Shown piece after piece: positions 11,145 to 22,134 of a stretch of DNA of 26,444 nt; within the stretch, counting starts at the first letter, position 1; every line of letters begins with the position of its first letter. The notes below the pieces were generated by a model. It was not told the DNA's origin. It made no database searches and saw only the letters and a list, made by a program, of their open reading frames with translations. Source of the DNA: Azolla pinnata (Eukaryota; Streptophyta; Polypodiopsida; Salviniales; Salviniaceae); the NCBI GenBank assembly GCA_037176905.1, contig JBBBWG010004047.1, positions 3,868 through 30,311 of the forward strand. Direction: 5' to 3'. A program made the position numbers and the translations under genes.

Positions 11145-13359
11145 CTTCTTTAATCGCCGAAGATGAAGATGAAGACAGAAGACCAGCATTCATCTGTTCA
11201 TACTACAACAAACCTCGCGTATGAAGTTTGCTTTCTTTCATTCCCATTTTTTATTTCTTAACCCACAATTACTCCTCATTGATTTTAACTTTCAAAATTT
11301 TCAAAACTGTTTTTACGCCTTTTTCATGTTTCTCTACCCCCTTTGAGGGTGGCTGTATTATGAAATCGAATTTTGTTGGTATACACAATACAGAAATTCG
11401 GATTTGTGTTGAAGTCTGGGAACGTGATTCTTTATGCGCTATGATTTTTCACTATCAAAACCGTTCATCTAGAAGGCATCCTGGCAAGTCATTAGTGTGA
11501 AATTTCCTTGAAATATACTGGTATACAGATGCATACAAATGCAAATTGATTGCGGTTGGGTTTTTTTGTGTCTCAACTCCTATATACACTATTTCTGAAA
11601 GAGAATTTTTTGATTCTTTTGGCTTCTTCATTGAAGGCACATGCCTGTCTTTTTATCATGGAACAGAAGTTTTATGGGGACAGTGGTTACTGATGCAAGA
11701 GCCTTGGGGATGTAAGTTGTGGATAATTTTTCATATTTTTAATGAGAATATCTCTACAATTTTCAATGATTCTTCACATATTAATAAAAGGGGAGAGCAA
11801 TAGAGTTGGAAAATGTTAACACAAGAAGAAGGATATTTGATTTGTGGCATAGATGCTGCATTACCCATTCCTAGCAATCATGATCTCTTAAAAGAAAACA
11901 TCACCTAGCCAGTGGTCTATATACCATGGATGAAGCTTTTTTCTGGAAGTTTGGAAGGTAAGGATGCGGGAAATATATAGTCTTTGCACTTTTTGGATGA
12001 ACTCACAGATTGCTATCTTATGATTGAGAAAGTTGGATCATTAGGTTGTTACACAGTTAAGAGCTGTTCGTTGGAGAAATGTTGGATTATTCGCATTGGC
12101 TGTTCTGGGAGCCTTGGATATGAGTTGTCTGGAGCCAGTGAGAATGGTTGTCAAATATGGTTGTTGAGGTAATTAATTCATGTGATGTTGTCAATATTGA
12201 TGAAGAATGATTTTGTTATTATTTATGGTGCACGGTGGGCATGTATGGCCAAATCCTGTTCATAGATTCATGGAAGGGAAGGGAATTATTAACACAAGAA
12301 GAAGGGTAGTCGATTTGTGTGGTAGATGCTGCTTTCTCCATATACCGCAATCAAGTTGTTTGACCTTACATAGCCAGTAATCTGACGGGATAGTTTTAGA
12401 AGATTGAAGATAGAAATTCTGGAAGTATTTGTAGTCTTTGTTTTCTTGGAATACTTTTAGAAGATTGAAGATAGAGATTGAAACAGGAGGGGTTGTAGAT
12501 GTTGCATGTAATGTAGTCTATGTCTTTGTATTGTTGGAAGAATGCATGCAGTCAAGTACGCTCAACAAGGTTAGATCAAGAGCATTAAGGGTATAGACAT
12601 TTGATACTCATTTGGATTGTTCACGTTGCTTAATTGGGTGGTTCTGAAAGCATCAGATTCGCCAAGGAAGTATGTGATGCTTTGTGGCTTTAATCTTGAT
12701 GTAGAATTGTCATGGTTGTTACTGACAGCCTGTAGTCATTTGTGGCATCATGGCACATTACAGGCTGGCAAGCATAGTGTCGAGCCAGTAAATTGTTCAA
12801 ATGACAAAGTACTGACTTTTCTGAAAGACCTAAGCTGATGCAAATTTGCTCCAGGATTTCCACAAACGAGATCACTCTGGCATCATGTTTAACCTGCTGA
12901 TACGTATTCGATGAGTTATTTTTTATCGATCTTCAACATCAAAAAGCATCTCGCTCAAGTATCTTGTTTTGGCACAAGAAACAAGTCCCTGATAATAGGA
13001 AAACAAATCGATTTAAAAGGTTTTAGTGTACAGACTCTTATTGATTTCTTGTGCTTTGTCAAAGATATGTTAAGAGAGCGATTCATGTGTCAAGCAAGGC
13101 CGATTCATTGCTTTCCTTATCGCTTATGATTCTTGATTGCACCATGAATTGGAAAGCAATTGGTTCACTTCAAAAATCGAAGAAAGTACATAAGTTTCGA
13201 CTGCAGTTTCAGTTCTTTTATTAGACAGATGCATACTTGAATTCAAGGCCAAAATAATCTTTGATAAGACGTGATGATGTTCTCTACCATGCCACCATTG
13301 GCATGGACATTTCCTGCAACTTTTCAACATATTTTTCGTAAGGGTGAGTTCGATCAAAC
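11145..13359. other. Long region without a recognisable gene
   Basis: After a probable 3'UTR the sequence is AT-rich, with only short scattered frames (60-90 codons) lacking any family signature or supported splice pattern. It contains an internal diverged duplication (listed separately). It could include a long non-coding transcript or decayed mobile DNA; I see no terminal repeats or transposase remnant that would decide. Confidence 0.5.
11808..12450. repeat. Diverged direct duplication, offset about 475 bp
   Basis: Segments at 11815-11860 and 12288-12333 share aacacaagaagaagg, gatttgt and tagatgctgc in the same order. Further on, tctggaagt followed by tagtctttg recurs near 11942-11985 and 12418-12440. 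A shorter repeat, ttttagaagattgaagatag, occurs at 12394 and again at 12455. Similarity is patchy, so the duplication is old. Confidence 0.65.
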
Positions 13360-13613
13360 ATTGGAAGGGACTATTTCAACTCCCAATTCAAAGTTCTCTC
13401 TGCTTGTTTACAACATTGTACAACAATCTGTCATATNNNNNNNNNNNNNNNNNNNNNNNNNNNNNNNNNNNNNNNNNNNNNNNNNNNNNNNNNNNNNNNN
13501 NNNNNNNNNNNNNNNNNNNNNNNNNNNNNNNNNNNNATTGGAAGGGACTATTTCAACTCCCAATTCAAAGTTCTCTCTGCTTGTTTACAACATTGTACAA
13601 CAATCTGTCATAT
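13360..13613. repeat. Identical 77-bp sequence on both sides of the assembly gap
   Basis: The 77 bases at 13360-13436 are repeated exactly at 13537-13613 and abut the N run on both sides. This is the expected picture when two contigs that really overlap are joined by a placeholder gap instead of being merged. Confidence 0.95.
13437..13536. other. Assembly gap (100 N)
   Basis: Exactly 100 unknown bases, a conventional placeholder length. Open frames that read through the N run are artefacts. Confidence 0.99.
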
Positions 13614-14325
13614 GATATGTTGAGGTACTAGATGTTATTTGGTTGACCTTGAGGGTCTAGGGTTTATGGTTCAAGGGTTTAGGATTTGGGTCGACTTTAT
13701 CTTAGCTGCTTTCTAAAACCAATAATTACAGAACTTACAAGCTACTATCGCTAAAACTAAAATATCGTAATCTCTTTTGTTGCCATAACTGCAGGCGAAG
13801 TAGCTGATCATTACAATATGATGATCCTAATAAAAGCTGCAGAAAAGAAATATATTACCCCGGAATCAGCTCAAAACCCCAACCGAATTTAACTGTCGTC
13901 ATTGAAATCGAAATCATGTCATATCTATTCACATAGCTTCGTTGGTTTTCACATGCCTTTGCCATCTTCATACTTACACGATTTCTCACACCATTTCCTT
14001 ACTTACATGCCAGATCTCAATGCTATTTATTCCAGAAAAGCACAAAAAAAATGTAGAATTTTTCCTTCTTCAGAAACAAAAAAGAAAAGAAAAAATTTGG
14101 GGCTTTTTGCAACAGCCAACATGAATCTCTTCTAGAGAAGATCCAACACCAAAGCACAGAACAGAAAAAGGAGGATTTCTGCATTTTGCATTTGTTAAGG
14201 CTGTCCATATAACTCATCTCTCAAAGAAAGGGCATTTTTTTCAGTCGCGCATTCGGAAACAGGAAAAACTAACCAGAGATCTTCCAACGGCATATAAACT
14301 GCTCTCGAGGTTTAGATCCGAGAGC
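13614..14325. other. Non-coding region, including the probable 3'UTR of the EF-Ts gene
   Basis: No gene is visible. A degenerate TTTAGGG-like stretch lies at 13652-13690 (tctagggtttatgg and similar). The part next to 14325 should be the 3'UTR of the minus-strand EF-Ts gene; I did not find a clear polyadenylation hexamer that fixes its end. Confidence 0.5.
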
Positions 14326-15240
14326 TTAGCTGGATTTGGTCTGGGCGGCGACTTCGGCCGCAAAGTCTTGGCTGCGCTTCGCGAGCCCTTCTCCGAGAAC
14401 AAACCGCTCAAACCTGCGCACCTTGATATTCTCCCCGATTGTCGCCACTTTCTGCTTGATCAGATCCTTGATGAGCAAAGAATCGTCCTTGATATAGGGC
14501 TGCTCGAGCAGCGAGAGCTCGCTGAGCAGCTTCGAGATCCTTCCGTCGACGATCTTCGATCGGATGGCTTCGGGCTTCTTCGCCAGGTCTTCTTTCTGCA
14601 TCTCGATCTCCCGCTCCTTGGCGATGAAATCCTCGGGAATGTCTTCGATGGAGATGTACTTGACCTGCTGCGAGGCCACGAGCTGCATCGCGAGGTCGTC
14701 GACGAGCTCCTGGAAGATCTCTCCGCGGGCGACGAAATCGGTCTCGCAGTTCACCTCGATGAGGACCCCGATCCTGTTGTCGTGGATGTAGCTGCTGACC
14801 CTGCCCTCGGCGGTGATGCGGCTCGACTTCTTCTCCGCGCTGGCAAGGCCTTTCTTGCGCAGGAACTCGCGGGCCTTCTCGAAGTCTCCATCGTTGGCCT
14901 CCAAAGCCTTCTTGCAATCCATCATTCCGGCGCCGGTCTCCTCCCTGAGCGTCTTCACCAAGGCAGGGGTAATGGTGGACTTGACCTCGGAGGAGGAGGA
15001 AGCCCTAACAACATGGGAGGGAGCTCTCCATGGCCGAGACAAGCTCCCTGATGATGATGATGATGATGATGATGGGTAGGAGCAGGTTCTAAGGATTCTG
15101 GACATACCCGAGCAGCTTGACACTCCATTGATCCTTGTGTTGTGGAACCTGGTCGAGTGCAAAGCTTGCTGCTGCTGCTGCTGCTGGAGATGGTGGTGAG
15201 GAGCAAGCTGAGATACGCAGGGCAATGCTAGAGGCGCCAT
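14326..15240 (-). CDS. Stand-alone elongation factor Ts, plastid-type (organelle-targeted)
   Basis: A single-exon 304-residue protein. EF-Ts is the nucleotide-exchange factor for EF-Tu in organellar translation. Residues 1 to about 75 are rich in Ser, Gln and His, with Arg but few acidic residues, as in a transit peptide; they include poly-Gln and poly-Ser runs. The UBA-like N domain follows ([17 protein letters not shown]). The EF-Tu contact motif TDFV is present in [15 protein letters not shown], and the core ends with [13 protein letters not shown] and [10 protein letters not shown]. The core is about 215 residues, the short cyanobacterial/plastid form, not the longer E. coli form. It closely resembles the EF-Ts part of the plastid polyprotein PETs, but has no S1 domains and no introns. 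I chose Met 15240 (gccATGgcg) because the 85 open codons upstream are purine-rich leader. The coding region is much more GC-rich than its neighbours. A retrocopy or segmental origin from PETs is inferred. Confidence 0.92.
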   Translation of the reverse strand: MAPLALPCVSQLAPHHHLQQQQQQQALHSTRFHNTRINGVSSCSGMSRILRTCSYPSSSSSSSSGSLSRPWRAPSHVVRASSSSEVKSTITPALVKTLREETGAGMMDCKKALEANDGDFEKAREFLRKKGLASAEKKSSRITAEGRVSSYIHDNRIGVLIEVNCETDFVARGEIFQELVDDLAMQLVASQQVKYISIEDIPEDFIAKEREIEMQKEDLAKKPEAIRSKIVDGRISKLLSELSLLEQPYIKDDSLLIKDLIKQKVATIGENIKVRRFERFVLGEGLAKRSQDFAAEVAAQTKSS

Positions 15241-15310
15241 GGCTAGCTCTCTCCTCTGTTTTCCTCTTCCTCTTCTGTTTCTTCTTTCCTTTCCTTCCTC
15301 TCTGTTCTTC

Positions 15311-15365
15311 CTTCTCCCCTGTTCTTTCTTCTTCTCCCCTGTTCTTTCTTCTTCTCCCCTGTTCT
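15311..15365. repeat. 20-bp tandem repeat in the EF-Ts leader
   Basis: Almost three copies of cttctcccctgttctttctt lie at 15311, 15331 and 15351. On the transcribed (minus) strand this is a purine-rich GGGGAGAAGAAGAAAG-type leader. It keeps the upstream frame open and so creates a misleading N-terminal extension. Confidence 0.95.
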
Positions 15366-15789
15366 GTGGATAATCCCCAAGAAAGGCCTTTGTGTGGCTA
15401 AATATCAATGAACAGAAACTGAACTGAACAGAGACAAAGCAAAAATAACTGAACTGAATTGGAACAGAATTGGAGCAGATCATCAGCTGAAACATTACAG
15501 ACAGATTGATGTTGCACCTGCTGACAGGAAGAGAAGTTCGGATTCCCCTTGTGTTTTTTTACTCCCTCCTTCCTCTCTTATCGATCATCTCGAATCCACT
15601 CCGATCGAGGGCTCTTCGCCGTTATTTGGGCGGGCGGGTGTTCGGTTCTCGAAGCAGATTTTATGCATGTTTCGGATGATCGTAGAAGTGTTCCGGTCAC
15701 GTTCGATGCGGCTTTTTGGCCCAATATTTCTTCACCGAATTTCCCACTATAAGTGCATTCTGAATCCTCCCCCCCCCGGCAACTCCACA

Positions 15790-16113
15790 ATACGTCTCTC
15801 CAATTCAGCCAAACCTGCCCATATAACAATCTTGGCGAAATCTCCCCAATCCTATTTTTTTTCATTGAGTCTCATGCTCAGAAGCATAAGTTTTCCATCG
15901 CTCCCATTCAACTAGACTAGGCCCACATAATAAACAGTCTTGGCAAAATCCCCCCCAATCTTTTTTTTTTCATCGAATCTCATGCTTGAAAGCAGAATTC
16001 TTCCATCTCTCCGATTCAGCCAGACCTGCCCATGTAACAAACAATCTTGGCAAAATCCCCCCCAATCTATTTTGTTTCATTGAATCTCATGCTCAGAAGC
16101 AGCAGAATTCTTC
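15790..16113. repeat. Three tandem copies of a ~105-bp repeat in the divergent promoter region
   Basis: Copies can be anchored on attcag or attcaa at 15803, 15906 and 16014. Each is followed by a gcccat- or gcccac-type segment, caatcttggcaaaatc (or near variants), a C-run, a T-run and then cattgaatctcatgct (or variants). Copies 2 and 3 are most alike. The array lies between the divergent EF-Ts and PheRS-alpha starts and could influence either promoter. Confidence 0.9.
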
Positions 16114-16201
16114 CAAAACATGTATTTCAGCAGATTAGGGAGGGGTATTTTGGGGAAATAAGCAAAACCTCTCCGGGGAATGAAGGGTAAAGAAACCCCA
16201 C

Positions 16202-16204
16202 AAG

Positions 16205-16234
<30 letters not shown>
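16202..16234 (+). repeat. (AAG)11 microsatellite in the PheRS-alpha leader
   Basis: Eleven perfect AAG units sit 47 bases upstream of the start codon at 16281, most likely in the 5'UTR. GA-rich trinucleotide runs are common in plant leaders and are length-polymorphic. Confidence 0.9.
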
Positions 16235-16236
<2 letters not shown>

Positions 16237-16280
16237 GTGGGCATTTTCCTGAGGTTTTCCTCTCGCCTCTCTGTGTTTGG

Positions 16281-19200
16281 ATGATGGGAAGCTATGGCGA
16301 ATCTGCAGAGGATCGCATCTTAGGCCACCTCCAGTCTCACTCGGAGATACCCAACTCGCAGGAGTTCGCTGCCTCCCAACACCTGGACCACGCCGAGCTG
16401 CTCAATGTCATCAAAAGTCTTCATGGATTCAACCTCATCGATGCAAAGGCATGTCTTCTCTCCGTCCCTCTCTCCCTCGTAGATTGGATTTGAACTCTTC
16501 TTCGTTTACTGGATCGTCCTGTCTTTTTATCTATTTGCTTGGGAAAGCGGTGTTTGATATGCAACACTAAGACCTAAGAGTCCAAACGGGTCATCTCACC
16601 TTCGTTAAGCATCAATGGCACAAGTCCTCATCATAAACGTGACGCAAAGAAAATGTATATGGGGGATATAAGGTATTCTATGTATGCAAAACGACAGCTT
16701 CTTCTGGAGACCAAAGCTCGGTAAGAAGACATGCAAAGAAGATGACTGCCATCGAGTGTTTGTTTCAAAAGATAATGAGCTTGGATGTGATGGGAGCAGT
16801 TCTGATAAGAGCCATTCCAGATTCAGATCCATGACTCATCAGTGGATTTGATGGCTACCAAAAACAGGATTGCTAAGAGAAAAGCTGTCAGAACATGGGG
16901 ATAATCATCGTTGACACATGGGAATGAGATAATTCATCACATCATAGCAACCAGGCGTCAGTTAGTAACTGCCCCTCCCATTTAATTTTTCTCTTTTCAT
17001 CAAGACTTGATCCCTTATTTGGGGCTACGACTTTTTACTTATCCATCACATATTGTAGCAAGTCATCTGAACAGAAGTTCTTAGGACAATTATATTTATA
17101 ATTTTTGGAAAAGCGAGATACTTGTTGAATCACTAGAATACTTGGAATTCGTTAAACATATAGACTATTTAGAACATTTTTAAATTACCGTTCAAAATTG
17201 TAGAATCTGTTAAGTAGTTTGACCTTTCTAAACTGTACTTTAGTAACACATAGAATATGGGCTTTTTTAACAACCATGACCCATTATAGGAAATCAAGAA
17301 GGAAACTTGGATTCTCACGGAAGAAGGTGAGAAGTATGCTGATTCAGCCTCACCTGAGGTCCAACTCTTTGAAGCTGTTCCCCCTGAGGGGATCCGACAA
17401 GATGAATTAGAGGTACCTGAAACAATGTTTTGAAGTGTAGTAGTTTTAACAACCACCATTAAGTTTGAAGCTAAAGGTTCTTTCAACATTTCAAATTCTA
17501 AACCATAGGGTAAGCTATTTACAGTTGGGTATTCATGAACCTCGTGATAATTTTAATTTGAAGATGTTGGTTTGTCAAAAACATACTTGTACTGGAGGAA
17601 CAACTCTAAAGTTTGATATTTTATGTAAAACAACTCCTCAAGTTTCAGGATATCTTATAGTAAAGGATTCCAAGGAGCCGAAACTTTTACTGGACACCTA
17701 CAAGCATTGAGCAATACAATCATGTTTAGATTATTCTACCATATTTAAGGATATTTTTGGAATCCTTGGTTATATATCTGCTCATTTAAGCAGTAATAGA
17801 AAATGTTATAATCTAAAGATTGAAACATTTTTCTGAACTCTATTTTCATGCATCTGCACATTGCTTCATCATTTGCAGGCAAAAATAGGTAAGCAAGTAT
17901 TTGACATTGGTAGAAACTATGCAATGAAAAGCAAGTGGTTGACGCTATCAAAGGAAGGGGACATAACTATCATCAGGAGAAAGGTCAATTAATCTTCAAC
18001 CTTTTTCTAAACGAATAAGTGGAGAATAAAATTGGTGAGAGCTAGAAACATTGAAAGTTTTGCAGGTCTCCAAAGTAGAGGATAAAATCAGAGAACAATT
18101 GCTTGCTATACGGAATGGGGAGGTATGCACAGTTAAGGCGATTGATTATGGTTTTAGAAAACACGGAGCCCCTCAGACTCGATTAAATATTACAGGAAAT
18201 CAAAGATATTGATGTGTTGAAAAAACGAACGCTCATCAAACGCCAGTATGTATTACATACATAAGAATAAGAATTTCCCATCATTTGAAAACACTGCATA
18301 ATTGTGTTGTCTACGATCTGTAAACTTGACAGGACATGTATTGGGTTTTCTATCTCTAAGGGCTTGAAATATGCTCCACAAAGAATTAAAGCAGCTACTG
18401 AGCTAACACGGGATATGTTACAGAAGTAAGCCAATTTTGTAGTAAAGTGTTATTGACTTCGAATATGTCAACTTATGGTCAAGGACTTCTTATTTCAACA
18501 GGGGAAGCTGGCAAAACTTAGAGTTTAAGGAATATAATTTCAGTGCACTAGGCCAGCCTCTTGAGTGTGGCCATCTTCATCCTTTGCTAAAGGTTTTCAA
18601 AATAAAATGTTTTTTGCAACTTTTTCTTATTCTTTTGGACTTGGAATTAATTGCTGTTTCCTGGATATTAACACGTAGGTGAAAGCTCAGTTCCAGAAGA
18701 TATTTGTTGAAATGGGGTAATGCTGTTATGCTTGAACTATTTATTTTTATTGGTGAATAATTAAAAAATATTTCACCTAGCAGGCATATGATTTTAGAAC
18801 CTGCATGTCTTTTGCCATCTATTTCAAGAGAGCCTAAAGATTTGGAATTCACTCAATCAAATGCATGATTATTGGTAGACTGAAATCTGGGAGTAATTAT
18901 ATTTTGATACTATTTATTTATCTACTGTTGGCAGTTTTGAAGAAATGCCGACAAATAATTTTGTGGAAAGCAGGTGATGAGTTATCTCTGTTCTTTGTTA
19001 AAGCTTGTACAGATAGACATGCTAATTGTAACATTCTTTATATGACCAGTTTTTGGAATTTCGATGCACTGTTTCAGCCACAACAGCATCCAGCGCGTGA
19101 TTCACATGATACTTTTTTCTTGAAATGTAAATAAAGCTGCACATTTTTAAGGGCATCTGTAATAAATTCAATTCTCATAAAAGTTATTTATCATGCTGTT

Positions 19201-20643
19201 TTGGCTTCCAGCTCCAGCACAAACTCAAAGACTTCCAGAGGATTATGTCAAGAGGGTGAAGGATGTCCATGAAATTGGTGGCTATGGTTCAATAGGGTAC
19301 AACACAGTAGAGTTCATGCATGGTAGTGTTATGATTGAAAATAAATGAGTTGCGTTTCTGATGTAGATATGGATACGACTGGAAGAGAGAAGAAGCAAAT
19401 AAAAATCTGCTACGGACGCACACAACAGCTGTATCCTCTAGAATGCTTTATGCATTGGCACAGGTGATAGAAAAACCAACCTTTTTCTCACACTGAGTTG
19501 CTTCGTTATGGTTATTTTAAGATTTTGTAGCAAATGAATGTGGTGTTCTTTAAAGGGTCAATTCACTCCGAAGAAGTATTTTTCCATTGACCGGGTCTTT
19601 CGGAATGAGGCTGTTGACAGGACTCATCTAGCTGAATTTCATCAGATTGAAGGTATTAATCTATTTTTTTATTTTAGGCGAATGAAGGTCTGTAACATAT
19701 GATTCTTTGTGTGGGCTTTGCAGTCAGTCAAATAAAGGTGTTACTTAGTGTCTATTAAATAACATAGTCTGCCAATTTCATAATACAATGAACTTTCGTA
19801 TTGTCAAGGCTATCTGATAAGTCAAAACACTTATTGCAGGATTGGTATGTGACAAAGGATTGACACTGGGTGACTTAATGGGTGTCTTACATGAATTCTT
19901 CAGTCGATTAGGTAGGATTCAGAAAATGTCATGTTCATTAGTATTCTAGTATGCGTGCCTGTGTTGTATCATGCCAGAGTTGTTCCTGGTCTGTATGTAG
20001 GTATTAAGAAGTTACGTTTCAAGCCAGCATATAATCCTTATACTGAACCCAGTATGGAGATTTTCAGGTGCATTGTCCTTTTCATGGTTCAGCTTCACAT
20101 GCTTTAATCTCATGAAATAAATGATGTATTTGGGCTTGTTTTGCTCACAGCTATCACGAAACCCTAAAAAAATGGGTAGAAGTAGGAAATTCTGGCATAT
20201 TTAGGCCTGAAATGCTTCTACCAATGGGACTACCTAGTGATGTTTCTGTTATTGCTTGGGGATTATCCCTTGAAAGGTATTACAAACTATTTCAAGAGCT
20301 TCATATATATATTTGATACATGTAGTATCTCGTTACGTTAGAGGGCATCATACACATTTACACAAAAGTGTTACATTGTATCGTTCTTGATAAATCTATC
20401 TTGTTTCTATGACAAGTGTGCTGACCTGGTTATTATTCCTTTTTATAGGCCAACAATGATTTTATATGGTATCGACAATATCAGGGATCTTTTTGGTCAC
20501 AAGGTAATCTTTTTGGAGAAAGTTAGATAAATGGTGTAGCTTCTAGACTGGAAACTGAACAGGCAATGCGTTTGATTCGTTCACAGGTGGATTTGAGGTT
20601 GATCCAGAGCAATCCAATTTGCCGACTTGGATTGCAAGCTTAG
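16281..20643 (+). CDS. Phenylalanine--tRNA ligase alpha subunit, cytosolic
   Basis: Charges tRNA-Phe in the cytosol as an alpha2-beta2 class II synthetase. I read exons 16281-16448, 17290-17412, 17879-17983, 18066-18122, 18196-18245, 18333-18425, 18502-18592, 18679-18716, 18935-18973, 19050-19126, 19212-19296, 19367-19463, 19556-19652, 19840-19911, 20001-20067, 20151-20276, 20449-20503 and 20587-20643. They sum to 1497 bases: 498 residues plus stop, near the plant family size. The N-terminal winged-helix region (1 to about 90) is followed by a linker and a catalytic core from about 225. Visible motifs are [20 protein letters not shown] (255-274), motif 2 [10 protein letters not shown] (350-359) with [10 protein letters not shown], and motif 3 [11 protein letters not shown] (455-465). 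The first intron appears to start with GC. Two adjacent ATGs (16281, 16284) could both be used. The last exon has a tandem copy downstream. Confidence 0.95.
16449..17289 (+). other. Probable GC-AG intron 1 of PheRS-alpha
   Basis: The conserved junction [18 protein letters not shown] requires a cut at AAG|GCATGT (16448/16449) and at ttatag|GAAATC (17289/17290), both phase 0. No GT donor nearby keeps the frame. The donor otherwise fits the consensus of the minor GC-AG class. The 841-base intron holds no recognisable gene. Confidence 0.75.
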
Positions 20644-20802
20644 AATATGTTAACCTATTCTTTAAGTTATTTTCCCTTGGAGAGAACCCCCTGAGAATGC
20701 TATAAGGAAGAGCGAAGCTGTATAATCACATTTTTGGGAATGTCCTTACTTCCTAGATCACGAATGTATTTGAATTTTTGTACTTCAATCGCTGCCTTGC
20801 AG

Positions 20803-20859
20803 GAGGATTTGAGGTTGATCCAGAGTAATCCAATTTGGTCACTTCAATTGCAAGTTTAG
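20803..20859 (+). other. Tandem copy of the last PheRS-alpha exon, still open
   Basis: The 57-base last exon (20587-20643) recurs 216 bases downstream with 49 of 57 bases identical. It has an acceptor (gccttgcag) and a stop at the same place. The copy encodes [18 protein letters not shown] instead of [18 protein letters not shown]. Similarity continues into the 3'UTR (gagaga or tagaga, then gcgaagctgtat against gcagctgtat). Either an unused decaying duplicate or an alternative terminal exon. Confidence 0.85.
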
Positions 20860-22134
20860 ATATGTTTGCTGCCTATTTTTGAAATTTAATTTTTCCTTTA
20901 GAGAAACTCATGAAAGTTGTATAGCGAAGAGTGCAGCTGTATTACCACCAGGATATCCTTGTTGCATAGCTCATGCTTCGATCATCCATATAAATTCACA
21001 AGGGTCTGATCAAGAACAGCCTTTCAGAAGCAAGACTTTCAATTCTGTTTTGGGTCTGCCATGCCTTTTCAAAGTACCTTCTACCAGAACCAATGAAAGA
21101 ACTTACTGGAGTAGAACGAAAAGATTGCAAGTCAGACTCTAGATTTACCAATTGCAAGGCTGGCTGGTTGCAAAACCCTAGGAAATGTCACTAAATGATT
21201 AGGGTTTTTGAAGGGTTTTTGCTTTACAGCAAACATAGCGTCGACTTGGGGATTAAATAATTTGCTGTAAGCACCACGTCTTGTCTGCTGATGAGATTAA
21301 AAGGGCCAATGGATACACTTTGATAAAGAATCGCAAAACATAGTTCTGTATATCAGTCTTCTCATGAAAAAGGCCAATAAATTGCAGCTCCTAGAAACGG
21401 TCAAAGTTGAGTCTCACAACGACTTGTAGCAAAAAGTTGGATCTCCAAATCTGCCAGACATAACGAACAGTTTTGGAAGCAGACTTGGGCTTCATAGGAG
21501 AAGTCCAAATGCATGATCTGACAACTATGCCTATTCTCAAACAGCTCAAATGCATCCCAGCTTTACTCCTTTATCAACAAAATGTGTGAAAAGAGTAAAA
21601 GTAACTCGACCAAAAACTGTTGTTTCACAGATGTATCCAAACGGCATTCAATGATAAAAAAGCAGCCCCAATTTCAGATGAAGAAAAAAATTTATGATGT
21701 GTCTGTTCAAACAGGGTAAGCTGTAAGAAATATGAAAACAAATTACAAGTTAGATTTCAATTGCACAGTTTTCCAATACATATTGTTTTCCACACAATCT
21801 AGCTGGATGGGGCTACATGAGCCAGTTGCGTGGTTCCATGCCATCGTATGCCAATTACATGCTTCCTTGGCAGAATGTGGCCTTATATTCAAGTGTAGCT
21901 TCCTTTGAAAACGAGTAGGACAACGGGTCTAACTTCCAGATTCTTAGCAATTACCCTGTAACAAAACAACAGCAGCAGAAAATGTCATCACTCTTCTATG
22001 ACCCCACAATTTGATAGAACATTCATCATGTTATACAAGCCTTCCAAGAAACATTGGTTGTACCTGATCTGAGCCTCTGTTATAGTCAAACAAATGGATA
22101 TGCCATCATCCATGTATAGTAGATGGAGCTCTCC
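20860..22134. other. Intergenic region between convergent genes
   Basis: Both flanking genes end here, so much of it is likely 3'UTR. The frame at 20879-21142 has no family signature. No RNA gene or mobile element is recognisable. A short inverted pair (aaccctagg and attagggttttt) lies near 21172-21212. Confidence 0.5.

Noticed and set aside
13271-13631. Open frames crossing the N run.
   Set aside because: They translate unknown bases and an artificially repeated contig end.
14368-15051. A 227-codon plus-strand frame antisense to EF-Ts.
   Set aside because: It is a shadow of GC-rich coding sequence on the other strand, with no family features.
15241-15495. An 85-residue N-terminal extension of EF-Ts.
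   Set aside because: It is a Lys/Arg/Glu-rich translation of purine repeats in the leader. The Met at 15240 has the ideal context and starts a transit-like peptide.
20879-21142. An 87-codon frame after PheRS-alpha.
   Set aside because: It lies in the 3' region derived partly from the exon duplication and shows no family signature.
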